From the NCBI GenBank assembly GCA_004193285.1, contig SECP01000017.1, positions 1-64,000 of the forward strand: a DNA stretch of 64,000 nucleotides, in the 5' to 3' direction. Positions 49,562 through 57,888 of this stretch are shown here, one piece after another. The translations under genes and the position numbers were made by a program. This stretch comes from Myxococcales bacterium (GTDB lineage Bacteria; Myxococcota_A; Polyangia; Polyangiales; Polyangiaceae). Every line of letters starts with the position of its first letter. Within the stretch, counting starts at the first letter, position 1. The notes under the pieces were generated by a model. That model searched no databases and had not been told where the DNA came from. It saw nothing but the letters and a program-made list of their open reading frames with translations.

Positions 49562-50965
49562 TCAGAACCGAGCCTGCGCGGCGAGCAGCTGGCTCAAGCC
49601 GTGGCCCGGGATCGGGCGCCGCATGACGCCATCGGGTAGTGCAGCCAAGACGCTTCGGTTCGGGTCGTGCTGGTATTCCGTAGCCAGCACCAGCGAAAGC
49701 CCCGGGGAGGCTTGGAGACGGACAGAAGCGCGCGCCGCGAGCAGCGGCTTTCGTGCGGCGCCGTCCGGCAGCGCCTCGAAGCCGGCAGGACCTCCCACCA
49801 CGAACGTCTGCGCTACGCCGGTCTGGCCGGACTCTGTCGCGAGCGCGCCAGGCAGACGCCCGCCGAGCTCGACACCCAACACCAGCCGGCGCTGCAGCGC
49901 GCCCACGCTCCCGCCGAGCCAGGCGCCGAGCTCCGCCTGCGATGGCGTTGCGGCAGGGAGCGCCTGCTCTGGTGAGAGGCGTGGGTCGTTTTTCAGCAAA
50001 AACGGCAGCGTACGCCAGCTCAATAGGAAGTGCCCAGCCCACCGCGTGCTGCGGACCGAGCCGTAGAGCGCTGCAGCCGAAGCGAGGGTCGACGACGCCA
50101 AGGAAGGATCCTCGTAGCGCCGCTGTCGACTCACCAGCATCACTGCCTCCAGCGCGATCGCGAATCCGGGCTTGCCCTCGGCCGAGAGCCGCTCGGGATC
50201 CACGCGGAACGGAGCCGGGCGAAATGGCTCGGCGGCGAGCTCCGGCTCCCACACGCCGCGGTGCCACACGACTCGCGCCGACGCCCCTTCCAAGAAGGTC
50301 GGTGGCCGCTGGAAAAAACCAAAGCCGGCATCGACTCGCCACTCCTCCGACGCCTCGAAGCTTCCCCCCGCCGCGCCGCCCCAGACGCGCTGCGGCCCGC
50401 GAACGTCGGCCTCGACTTCCGTGGTTTTTGCCCAGCCGAACAGGCTCACCCGGGGCGAGCTCAGCGCCAGCTCCACGCCCGGCACGCCCCCTTTCTGCCG
50501 TAGGAACACGCTCTCGCGCCTTGCCACGTTCGTACCAGCCCAGTCCAGCGTGTGCGCGTAGCCGAGCCGCACGAAGTCCGTGTCGAGCGGGTACGCGCGC
50601 AGCCGGAGCTCCAGTCCGCGATGCGGCCTCCACGCCACCGCGAGCCAGCTCGAAGCGTCACGCAGCCGGAGCTCGCTTTCCTCACCGGCGCTCGCCAGCG
50701 CCACATCCAGCCGAAGAACGGCGCCCGTTCGAACGCCCGGGAAAGCTCCCGTCTGCTCGGAGCTCAGAGCCAGCCGGGCGCGGGTGTCGCGACCCGAGCG
50801 GAAGCCTTCCAGCGTTTCCCACGGCGCGTTTCCCACGGCGGCGTCGCCGATCAGGTTGGCGCTGCTGAGCAGGAAAGTCAGCTCAGCGCGCTCTTGCGCC
50901 TGACCTGCCGCAGCCGCGAGGAGCGCGGCGAGCAGCGCCTTACGGCAACATCTCGATGCGACCAT
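49562..50965 (-). CDS. Putative outer-membrane or secreted beta-rich protein
   Basis: From the ATG at 50965 the product is 467 residues: a signal peptide (VASRCCRKALLAALLAAAAGQAQ) followed by many amphipathic beta strands separated by turns, such as TFLLSSANLIGD, GAVLRLDVALASAG, WLAVAWRPHRGLELRLRAYP, AGFGFF-like strands and GVELGGRLPGAL, ending in AAQARF with a terminal Phe. This is the pattern of an outer-membrane barrel protein. No named family was recognised. Its start overlaps the end of the upstream phosphoesterase gene by 26 nt, so the two are likely cotranscribed. Function unknown. Confidence 0.68.
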   Translation of the reverse strand: MVASRCCRKALLAALLAAAAGQAQERAELTFLLSSANLIGDAAVGNAPWETLEGFRSGRDTRARLALSSEQTGAFPGVRTGAVLRLDVALASAGEESELRLRDASSWLAVAWRPHRGLELRLRAYPLDTDFVRLGYAHTLDWAGTNVARRESVFLRQKGGVPGVELALSSPRVSLFGWAKTTEVEADVRGPQRVWGGAAGGSFEASEEWRVDAGFGFFQRPPTFLEGASARVVWHRGVWEPELAAEPFRPAPFRVDPERLSAEGKPGFAIALEAVMLVSRQRRYEDPSLASSTLASAAALYGSVRSTRWAGHFLLSWRTLPFLLKNDPRLSPEQALPAATPSQAELGAWLGGSVGALQRRLVLGVELGGRLPGALATESGQTGVAQTFVVGGPAGFEALPDGAARKPLLAARASVRLQASPGLSLVLATEYQHDPNRSVLAALPDGVMRRPIPGHGLSQLLAAQARF

Positions 50966-52670
50966 CACGGCCCCCTTCGACCTGAGGCAGAGCGGCGCAA
51001 ACGCTCCACGCACGTGCGCCATCGAGCGGGCACCAGAGGCCGAACGCTTCCGCGCAGCGACTGGCAGGCGCCTGCTGCCAATCGCGAGCACAGTCGCCCG
51101 GGTCGCGGACAAGCGGCACAGTCCCAAACTGGCGCCGGAGCGCCTGGCTCAACGAGAGGGACAGCTCGCTCCCGAGCGGCCCCACCGCTTCGAAATCCGC
51201 GCCCGGCAGCGTGAGGTACCGGGGGAGTGCCACGAGCAGCCTTTCGTCGTCGCGAAGCTCCGACTCCCCTCGCCCGGCTCTCCAGCACGTCGTTAGCTCT
51301 TCGCGGCAGGCCCCGCAGTGCACGCGCAGCCAGAGGCCCGACACCTGCAGCGCGGATTCACAGCCGCGCGAAGCCGACTTCCTCGCCGCGCGGTCCAAAC
51401 CAACGCGCAGCTCCCTGCCCGCGAGCGAAGCCAGTCGCCACGGCTCTTCGAACGGGAAAGCCAGCTCCAGATCGATGGGGAGCAGCGGCCCCGCTTCCAG
51501 ATCGTCACGTAGCCCGGAGCTATTGAGCACGACGACGTCAGCGCCCGTCTGCGCTCGGACCGCGTCCGCTACGACGTTGCCGAGCGGCGAGTCGCCGCCC
51601 AGCGCGGAGCTGCGCGTGAGCGGCGCCGGCAGGTAGCCGACCGGAGGTCTCGGCGCCGGCCGGTAAGGCTCCAGGTGGGCGGCCGTCGCAGGATCTTCGG
51701 GTACTTGGGAAGTGACGGGCAGATGCGTGAGCGCTACTGCTTGCACCTCCAGCGCCCCCGGCTCTTGCGGGTCCGGGCGGAGCCGCAGCGCGACTTTGGA
51801 GAGGTAGCGGCCGTAGGCGCCACTGTGCACGATGGGTACCCGGCGCGGAGAGCAACCGCGGCGCTGCTGCAGCTCGCGGGTCGCGCAGTCTTCCTGCCAT
51901 TCCGGCTCGAGGGTCGACACGTGCTGATGACCGCCGAGCACGACATCCACCCCCGTCGTCCCGCGCAGTAAATCGCGGTCGCCTTCCAGCCCGAGGTGGC
52001 TCAGCACGACGACGAGCGCGGCGCCGCCCGCGGCGGCGTCCATCGCCGCCTGCACGCTCGCGGCGGCGCCCATCACGGATAACCCCCAAGGGTTGCTGGA
52101 GGCGGTGATCGACGGGGGGCTCCCGTCGTGTCCGACGCCGATCACCCGCAGGCGCGTGTGACCGGCCATGACGGTCGCGCTGGGCGCCAGCCACGCCCCG
52201 GTCGTGGCGCTCGGCACCAGGTTCGCGGCCAGCACCGGGAAGCGCGCGGGGCCGAAGAGCCTGTCGAGCTCGGCCGCGCCGAGAGAGAGCTCATGGTTGC
52301 CGAGCGCCATGGCCGCGACGCCCAGCGCGCCCCACAAGCCGACCTCCACCGCCCCGCCGTGAGCGCCGAACACCGGAGCTCCCTCCAGCAAATCGCCGCT
52401 ATCCACCCAGACGGCGGCACCGCGGCGGCGCTCTGCGGCGAGCAGGGTCGCCAGGCGCGCGGCTCCGCCTACCTCCGCGAGCTCGCCCTCGGAGCCGAGG
52501 CCCATTTCCGCGTCCAGGCTGGAGACCCGATCACGAAACGACCAGAGCCGGGAGTGCACGTCCGACGTGTGGAGCAACGTGAGCTCCGCTGGCGGCGGCG
52601 CGGCCGCGGGCGCCGACGCGCTGCAAGCCAGCGAGAGCACGCTGCATCCCCATCCGAGTTTGGCCCGCAT
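50940..52670 (-). CDS. UshA/CpdB-like metallophosphoesterase lipoprotein (5'-nucleotidase family)
   Basis: The 576-residue exported protein (signal with LSLACS lipobox-like end) has an N-terminal calcineurin-type metallophosphatase domain with all metal sites: LLHTSDVHSRLW, WVDSGDLLEG, ALGNHELSLG, VVVLSHLGLEGD and VVLGGHQHVS. The C-terminal 5'-nucleotidase domain is recognised by DVVVLNSSGLRDDLEAGPLL and AFPFEEPWRLASLAGRELRVGL. Family members hydrolyse nucleotides or UDP-sugars in the periplasm; substrate is not predictable. It overlaps the next gene by 26 nt and follows ptsI by 51 nt on the same strand. ATG at 52670. Confidence 0.87.
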   Translation of the reverse strand: MRAKLGWGCSVLSLACSASAPAAAPPPAELTLLHTSDVHSRLWSFRDRVSSLDAEMGLGSEGELAEVGGAARLATLLAAERRRGAAVWVDSGDLLEGAPVFGAHGGAVEVGLWGALGVAAMALGNHELSLGAAELDRLFGPARFPVLAANLVPSATTGAWLAPSATVMAGHTRLRVIGVGHDGSPPSITASSNPWGLSVMGAAASVQAAMDAAAGGAALVVVLSHLGLEGDRDLLRGTTGVDVVLGGHQHVSTLEPEWQEDCATRELQQRRGCSPRRVPIVHSGAYGRYLSKVALRLRPDPQEPGALEVQAVALTHLPVTSQVPEDPATAAHLEPYRPAPRPPVGYLPAPLTRSSALGGDSPLGNVVADAVRAQTGADVVVLNSSGLRDDLEAGPLLPIDLELAFPFEEPWRLASLAGRELRVGLDRAARKSASRGCESALQVSGLWLRVHCGACREELTTCWRAGRGESELRDDERLLVALPRYLTLPGADFEAVGPLGSELSLSLSQALRRQFGTVPLVRDPGDCARDWQQAPASRCAEAFGLWCPLDGARAWSVCAALPQVEGGRDGRIEMLP

Positions 52671-52721
52671 GGGGGCGTATCGGTCGACATCGGCGCGAGT
52701 TGCGCGCCGTTTCGGGAGGCT

Positions 52722-54494
52722 TCACCCCTCCGAGAGCAAACGCCCGAAATGCCGGGTCAACGCCGCCGTCACTCCCGCCGCCGTCCGCTCCACGAGCGCG
52801 TCCGCGGCGGCGCGCTCGACCTGCTCGAGGGTCACGTTGGCCAGCACCTCGCGGACCTCCGGCACCGCGGCGGCCTCCATGCTCATTTCCCGCAGACCCA
52901 TGCCCACGAGGAGCAGCGCCGCCATCGGGTCGCTCGCCATGGCCCCACAGAGCAGCACGGGGCGGTTCTTGTCTTTGCCCGCCGCGATCACGTTTTGAAT
53001 GAGTCGCAAAATCGCGGGGTCGAAGTAGCTCGCCAGGTACGCAAGCTCGGGCGTCGAGCGGTCCACCGCCAGGGTGTACTGCACGAGGTCGTTCGTGCCG
53101 ATGCTCATGAACTCCGCGTGCTCCGCGAACTCGTGCGCGAGCACGGCCGCAGAGGGCACCTCGACCATGATGCCGAGGGAAATGTGCTCGGCGCGCGGCA
53201 GACCACGCCGGTCCACGTCCGCCAGCGCCTGCTCGTAAAGCTCCTTCACCGCGAACAACTCGCCAAGCGAAGCGATCATCGGCAGCATGATGCGGAGCTT
53301 GCCGTGCGCGGTCGCGCGGATCATGGCCCGCAGCTGGGTCATGAAGATTTCCGGGCGCGCCAGGCCCAGCCGCACCGCGCGCAGCCCGAGCGCGGGGTTC
53401 ATCTCGCTCGGCATCTGAAACACCGACACGAACTTGTCTCCCCCGATGTCGAACGTGCGCAGCGTCACCGACAGTGGGTTCATGATCTCGGCGACGCGCC
53501 GGTAGGTGTCGTACTGCTCCTCTTCCGTCGGCGGCTCCGTCCGGTCCACGTAGAGGAATTCGGTGCGATAAAGGCCGATGCCGCGCGCGCCGTGGCTGAG
53601 CGCGGCCAGCGCCTCCGACGGGATTTCGATGTTGGCGCGCAGCTCGATGAGCTCCCCGGAGCCGAGCTTGCTGGGGCGGTCACGCGCCTCACGCCGCAGC
53701 CGCTGAATGTCCCGGAACCGCGCCGCGCGCGTTTGATACTCCGCCGTCGTCTCGGGGCGCGGATGAAGCAGCAGCTGGCCTCGAAGGCCGTCCACGATCA
53801 GCGAGTCACCGTTGCCGATGCGCGACAGTGCGCCGGCAACGCCGACCACGGCCGGGATCTCGAGGGCGCGCGCCACGATCGCGGTGTGGCTGGTGCGGGT
53901 GCCCACCTCGGTAACCAGGGCGAGCACTTTGTCGCGAGTCAAACCAACGGTTTCTGCCGGCGAAAGATCGTGGGCCACCAGGATGCGCGGCTCGCTCGTG
54001 TCCACCACTACGTCCGCCGGACCGCCGCCAATCGCTTGCCGGATGCGCGCGCCCACGAACTCGAAGTCGTGGCTGCGCTCCGCCAAATACGCGTCGTTCG
54101 AGCGGCGCAGGGTCGCGGCCATCTCCGTCACCGCGAGGTCCAGCGCCCACTCGGCGCAGACCAGCTCGGTCTCGACCCGCCTCGTGACGTCCGCCAAGAG
54201 GAGCTCGTCCTCCACCATGAGGGTGTAAGCCTCCAGCACCGAGATCTCAATTTTTGTCGCGCTCTTGTGAGCCTTGGCCGAGAGCTCGCGAAGCTCAGCC
54301 GCAGACTTCGCGACGCCACGCTTGAAGCGCTCGATCTCCTCTGGAACCTCGCTGGCCTGCACGTGGCGGTGCACGACGCCGGTCCGCCCCAAGTTGAGGA
54401 CGGCCGCCTTGCCCAGCGCTACTCCGGGCGAGCCGGGTAGGCCGGAGAGCGCGACTTCGGCGCGCGTCTCTCTTTGCCCCTCGCCCTCGCTCAT
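52722..54494 (-). CDS. ptsI: Phosphoenolpyruvate-protein phosphotransferase (enzyme I)
   Basis: The 590-residue enzyme takes phosphate from PEP and passes it to HPr. It has the N-terminal HPr-binding helices, the phospho-His site GTRTSHTAIVARALEIPAVVG (His203), and the PEP-binding barrel with GARGIGLYRTEFLYVDR, LRTFDIGGDKFVSVFQMPSEMNPALGLRAVRL, MLPMIASLGE, GIMVEVPSAAVLAHEFA, MSIGTNDLVQYTLAVDR and LLCGAMASDPMAALLLVGMG. All main residues look intact. It overlaps ptsH by 4 nt at the end of a regulatory cluster; no PTS sugar permease is present, so the phosphate flow probably serves regulation. Confidence 0.97.
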   Translation of the reverse strand: MSEGEGQRETRAEVALSGLPGSPGVALGKAAVLNLGRTGVVHRHVQASEVPEEIERFKRGVAKSAAELRELSAKAHKSATKIEISVLEAYTLMVEDELLLADVTRRVETELVCAEWALDLAVTEMAATLRRSNDAYLAERSHDFEFVGARIRQAIGGGPADVVVDTSEPRILVAHDLSPAETVGLTRDKVLALVTEVGTRTSHTAIVARALEIPAVVGVAGALSRIGNGDSLIVDGLRGQLLLHPRPETTAEYQTRAARFRDIQRLRREARDRPSKLGSGELIELRANIEIPSEALAALSHGARGIGLYRTEFLYVDRTEPPTEEEQYDTYRRVAEIMNPLSVTLRTFDIGGDKFVSVFQMPSEMNPALGLRAVRLGLARPEIFMTQLRAMIRATAHGKLRIMLPMIASLGELFAVKELYEQALADVDRRGLPRAEHISLGIMVEVPSAAVLAHEFAEHAEFMSIGTNDLVQYTLAVDRSTPELAYLASYFDPAILRLIQNVIAAGKDKNRPVLLCGAMASDPMAALLLVGMGLREMSMEAAAVPEVREVLANVTLEQVERAAADALVERTAAGVTAALTRHFGRLLSEG

Positions 54495-54766
54495 TCGTCC
54501 TCGCCGAACCTGTCGTGGATGAGCTGCCCCAGCTTCTCCACCGCCTCACCGGCGGAGGGGCCGTTGGCTTCGACGTCCAGCTTCGTCCCCTTGGAGCCGC
54601 AGAGGAGCAGCACGCCCATGACGCTCTTCGCGTTCGCCGTTTGGCCAGCGCGGCCCACCGTTATCTCACAGGGAAACTTGGCGGCGAGCTGAACGAGCTT
54701 GGTCGCGGCGCGGGCGTGCAGACCCAGCTTGTTTCTCACCTCGAACGTGCCCCTCGCGATGGTCAT
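54491..54766 (-). CDS. ptsH: HPr phosphocarrier protein
   Basis: From the ATG at 54766 HPr is 91 residues. It has the phospho-His site NKLGLHARAATKLVQ (His18) and the regulatory serine region NAKSVMGVLLL (Ser48), the target of HPr kinase. Because hprK is two genes away in the same operon, phosphorylation at Ser is likely real and not only a relic. The start overlaps the rapZ stop (ATGA) and the stop overlaps ptsI, so the chain rapZ-ptsH-ptsI is translationally coupled. An in-frame extension upstream overlaps rapZ and is not part of the protein. Confidence 0.96.
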   Translation of the reverse strand: MTIARGTFEVRNKLGLHARAATKLVQLAAKFPCEITVGRAGQTANAKSVMGVLLLCGSKGTKLDVEANGPSAGEAVEKLGQLIHDRFGEDE

Positions 54767-55731
54767 GTCGAATGTCTCCCGTCTGGGTCGCCGCCCTTGC
54801 CGATGATGGTTACGCGGTCCACGTCTCGATGAACGACGTCTATGGGGAGCTCGGTGTGCTTCCGCAAGCGCTCCGCCAGCTGCTCGGTGACGACCACCGA
54901 GCGATGCCGCCCGCCCGTGCAGCCGATGCCCACCGTGAGGTAGCTTTTTCCCTCGCGCTCGAAGCGCGGCAGACAAAACTCCAGGAGGCCTCCCGCGCGT
55001 TCCAGGAACTCGCGCGTGCCCTCGCTCGCGAGCACGTAGTCGCGCACGGCCGGAGTGGTGCCGGCCATCTTGGAGAGCTCCGCGACGAAGTACGGATTGT
55101 CCAAAAAGCGCACGTCCAGCACGACGTCTGCGTCGACGGGAGGACCGAATTTGAAGCCGAACGAGAGCAACCGCACCTTGAGACGAGGCGCGCCCCCGGC
55201 GCTCGGCCCGAAATGCGCGATCACTTCCCGGCGCAAATCGTGCACGCTCATGCGCGTCGTATCCAGCACGATGGAGGCGTTGGCACGAAGCGAGGTGAGC
55301 AGCTCACGCTCGATCCGGATGCCGTCCAGCACCGCCATCGCCCCTTGCTCGCTGCCGGCTTCGGAGGTCGTGGTGAGCGGGTGCGGTCGACGAGTGCTGG
55401 AAAAGCGGCGCAGCAGCGCCTCGTCCGAAGCGTCCAGGAACAGCACCGTGAGCTCTCGCTCACCGGGCTGGGAAAGGTGCGAAAAGAGCTGGGAAGCCCC
55501 GTCCAAAAAGCGCCGCACCCGCACGTCGATACCGAAGGCGACGCGCCGAACCCCCGCCCCGGCGAAGGCCGCGAGCGTGCTCTCCACGACGGGAGTCGGC
55601 AGGCTATCCACACAAAAGTAGCCCAAGTCCTCCAGCGCGTTCACGGCCGTGGACTTGCCGGCGCCGCTCAGGCCCGTGACCACGACCACGGACGTGAGCT
55701 CCGGCGGCACCACCGTGATCGGCGTCGTCAT
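54763..55731 (-). CDS. rapZ: RapZ/YvcJ-family P-loop protein (RNase adapter type)
   Basis: The 322-residue protein has the P-loop VVVTGLSGAGKSTAV (18-30), GYFCVDSLP, and a C-terminal domain with FKFGPPVDADVVLDVRFLDNPYF and LTVGIGCTGGRHRSVVVTEQL, all typical. In E. coli RapZ recruits RNase E to GlmZ to control amino-sugar synthesis; in other bacteria its role is less clear. It lies between hprK and ptsH with 4-nt overlaps on both sides. ATG at 55731. Whether it has an RNA partner here is unknown. Confidence 0.94.
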   Translation of the reverse strand: MTTPITVVPPELTSVVVVTGLSGAGKSTAVNALEDLGYFCVDSLPTPVVESTLAAFAGAGVRRVAFGIDVRVRRFLDGASQLFSHLSQPGERELTVLFLDASDEALLRRFSSTRRPHPLTTTSEAGSEQGAMAVLDGIRIERELLTSLRANASIVLDTTRMSVHDLRREVIAHFGPSAGGAPRLKVRLLSFGFKFGPPVDADVVLDVRFLDNPYFVAELSKMAGTTPAVRDYVLASEGTREFLERAGGLLEFCLPRFEREGKSYLTVGIGCTGGRHRSVVVTEQLAERLRKHTELPIDVVHRDVDRVTIIGKGGDPDGRHST

Positions 55732-56804
55732 GATTTTCGCTCCGGTGGTGGAGTGAGCGAAACCGGAGGCGGCGCCGAGCTCTCCGTCGGCGAGTAAGCG
55801 CGGAATTGGCTGCTTGGAGGACGAAAGCTGCGCGTTTCGCCTGGCTCCGCCCGCAGCAGCCCCTGCTCCAGGTTCTTCACGAACTCGCGCGCGGGGTGAT
55901 GGCCGGCCTGGCGCAGCAGCTCGTTTCGGGCCGCGATCTCGATGATGCTGCTCATGTTGCGGCCCGGCCGCACCGGCAGCACGACCTCGCGCACGGAGAC
56001 GCCGAGCACGTCTCGGTAGCGGTCCTCGAGGCCGATGCGATCGTAGGGCGCGTCCGGCTGCCAGAGCTGGAGCTCGACGACCAGATCGACGCGCTTGCGG
56101 TCACGGATGGCGGTCACGCCGAAGAGATCTTTGATGTTGAGGATGCCCAAGCCGCGCACCTCGATGTGATGGCGCAGCAGCGCCGCGGGCTGGCCGAACA
56201 CCATTCCGGGCGGGCGGTAGTCGCACTCGATGACGTCGTCCGCCACCAAGCGATGCCCTCGCATCACGAGCTCCAGCGCGCACTCGCTCTTCCCGATGCC
56301 GCTCTTGCCGAGCAGCAGCACGCCGACCTCGAACACATCCACCAGCACCCCATGCACTCGCGTTCGAGGGGCCAGGCGCTCGTCGAGCAGGGTGTGCAGC
56401 GAGGCGATGACTTGGGAAGACCGCTCCGTGCAAACGACCAACGGAGTCCCGGTGCGCTCGGCCTCTAGACAAAACGGGCGTGGCGGGTCGACCCCGCGCG
56501 TGACCACGACGCACGATAGCGGCAGGGAGAAGAACGCGAGCGCGGCCGCCGCTTGTTGCTCCTCGTTCAGGCTCTCCGCGTAACTGAGCTCCGTCTCCCC
56601 CAGGACCTGGATACGAGACGGAACCACGCCGTGCAGATGCCCCACCAGCACCAGCCCGGATTTCTGGATGCGGCTATGGGCAATCTCTCGACCGAGCCCG
56701 GCTGCGCCCGCCACGAGCCGCACGTTGAGCCCCAGATGCGGGTCGTCGAGCAACTCTCGAACCGACATCGAGCGGAGCGTCTGAGTCGCAGGCTCGAAGG
56801 TCAC
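55728..56804 (-). CDS. hprK: HPr kinase/phosphorylase
   Basis: The 358-residue protein has the N-terminal HprK domain (VRELLDDPHLGLNVRLVAG, GHLHGVVPSRIQVLGETELSY) and the kinase domain with P-loop LLGKSGIGKSECALEL (165-180), LVADDVIECDY and the signature EVRGLGILNIKDLFG. It phosphorylates or dephosphorylates HPr at Ser48. Its tail (about 325-358) is Ser/Pro-rich. The presence of HprK is usual in deltaproteobacteria with PTS-Ntr and links PTS to metabolic state. It overlaps rapZ and is followed upstream by ptsN with an 11-nt gap. Confidence 0.96.
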   Translation of the reverse strand: MTFEPATQTLRSMSVRELLDDPHLGLNVRLVAGAAGLGREIAHSRIQKSGLVLVGHLHGVVPSRIQVLGETELSYAESLNEEQQAAAALAFFSLPLSCVVVTRGVDPPRPFCLEAERTGTPLVVCTERSSQVIASLHTLLDERLAPRTRVHGVLVDVFEVGVLLLGKSGIGKSECALELVMRGHRLVADDVIECDYRPPGMVFGQPAALLRHHIEVRGLGILNIKDLFGVTAIRDRKRVDLVVELQLWQPDAPYDRIGLEDRYRDVLGVSVREVVLPVRPGRNMSSIIEIAARNELLRQAGHHPAREFVKNLEQGLLRAEPGETRSFRPPSSQFRAYSPTESSAPPPVSLTPPPERKS

Positions 56805-56815
56805 GGTTTCTTCCC

Positions 56816-57283
56816 TTACTTGGCGGTCGCGTCGTGCGACTCGATGAGCGCGAAGGCGGACTCCGCGCTTTCCGCGTTGGCGAGCAGCTTGCGCGTGCCC
56901 TCGTCGCGCAGCAGCCGGGAGATGCGGGCCAGCGTGCGCAGGTGCTCGCCGGTGGCGCGCTTGGGCCCCACGACCCCGAACACGATGTGCACGGGCTGCC
57001 CGTCGATCGCGTCGAAATCGATACCTTTGGGGAACAGCAGCAGCGCGCCCGCCTGCGCTTCGGCGTGCTCGAGCGCGCTGTGGGGGATGGCAACGCCGTC
57101 CCCAATGCCAGTGCTCTGCAGCTGCTCGCGCTCCAGGAGCAGCGCCAAGACTTCCTCCTCTGGAGCCGAGACGGCGCCGCCCAGGAGCCGCGCCAGCGCA
57201 TGGAGCGCCTGCGACTTGCTGGGCAGCGTACCCTCGCGGTCCACCAAGATTCGGTCTTGCGTGATGATGTCGGACAGGCGCAT
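56816..57283 (-). CDS. ptsN: PTS EIIA-type regulatory protein (EIIANtr)
   Basis: The 155-residue protein is an EIIA of the nitrogen/fructose type. The phospho-His motif is GIGDGVAIPHSALEHAEA (His68), followed by LLLFPKGIDFDAIDGQPVHIVFGVVGP and ending in helices with LRTLARISRLLRDEGTRKLL. It receives phosphate from HPr and regulates partners such as potassium transport or sensor kinases in other bacteria. The gene lies between hpf and hprK in the rpoN cluster. ATG at 57283. Confidence 0.94.
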   Translation of the reverse strand: MRLSDIITQDRILVDREGTLPSKSQALHALARLLGGAVSAPEEEVLALLLEREQLQSTGIGDGVAIPHSALEHAEAQAGALLLFPKGIDFDAIDGQPVHIVFGVVGPKRATGEHLRTLARISRLLRDEGTRKLLANAESAESAFALIESHDATAK

Positions 57284-57308
57284 GGCTACGGGGCTCGACG
57301 GTGACTTG

Positions 57309-57722
57309 TCAGCGTTTCGCCTTCTTGGCGATCTTCTTCGCGGTCACCTTCTTTTTGGCGACCTTTTTCTTGGGAGGAGGCGCTTCTTCTTCCGGCACTA
57401 CCTCCGCTTCCTCGGCGGCGGTCTTTGCGGTGCGACGGCGCGACTCGGCGGCGCCCTTGCTCACGCGGATTTGCCGGTCGAGCTTGTCGATCATGCGATC
57501 GATCGACGTGTACATGTCGTCACTGCTCTCTTTCGCCTCCAAGTGGGCCCCACCACTGGATATGCGCGCCTCCGCGACGTGCTTGAGCTTGTCCACGGAG
57601 ATCGTCACCTTCGCCGTCATGGGCTGGCGCAAGAATTTTTGCAGCTTACCGAGCTTGGCCGCCGCGTGCTTCTTGATGGCTTCACTCGCGTCCATGTGGC
57701 GGAAAGTGATGCTGACGTTCAT
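57309..57722 (-). CDS. hpf: Ribosome hibernation promoting factor with lysine-rich tail
   Basis: From the ATG at 57722 (AAGGAG 11 nt upstream) the protein is 137 residues. Residues 1-95 are a normal HPF/YfiA domain (NVSITFRHMDASEAIKKHAAAK, KVTISVDKLKHVAEARISSGG, DMYTSIDRMIDKLDRQI). After that comes an unusual tail: an acidic Glu/Pro segment and then a Lys/Ala-rich stretch of repeated KKK, AKK and KKA units. The tail is not the dimerisation domain of long HPF; it resembles histone H1-like basic tails. Its role is not known. rpoN lies 167 nt upstream. Confidence 0.9.
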   Translation of the reverse strand: MNVSITFRHMDASEAIKKHAAAKLGKLQKFLRQPMTAKVTISVDKLKHVAEARISSGGAHLEAKESSDDMYTSIDRMIDKLDRQIRVSKGAAESRRRTAKTAAEEAEVVPEEEAPPPKKKVAKKKVTAKKIAKKAKR

Positions 57723-57888
57723 GTTCTGGGGGGCTCCTTGGGGTTGCGGTCCCATTAGAGCCCAAGTGCCCGAGACCCGCCAGTCTTCCCGCCCATGCCG
57801 TGAGGCCCAACGCGCCCTCGCGTCTTCGTGCCCGGCCCCTCGAGCCGCAGCGGCGAGCCGGCCCGGCCGCGCCGCACGACCGGTCGAC

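Noticed and set aside
49349..49626. LexA-like sequence (CCTAACGCCTGTTCAGG) followed by an ATG and an 85-codon plus-strand frame
   Set aside because: Only the GTTCAG half is good; the other half does not fit the palindrome seen before dnaE2 and imuA, and the frame runs into the convergent gene with no recognisable product.
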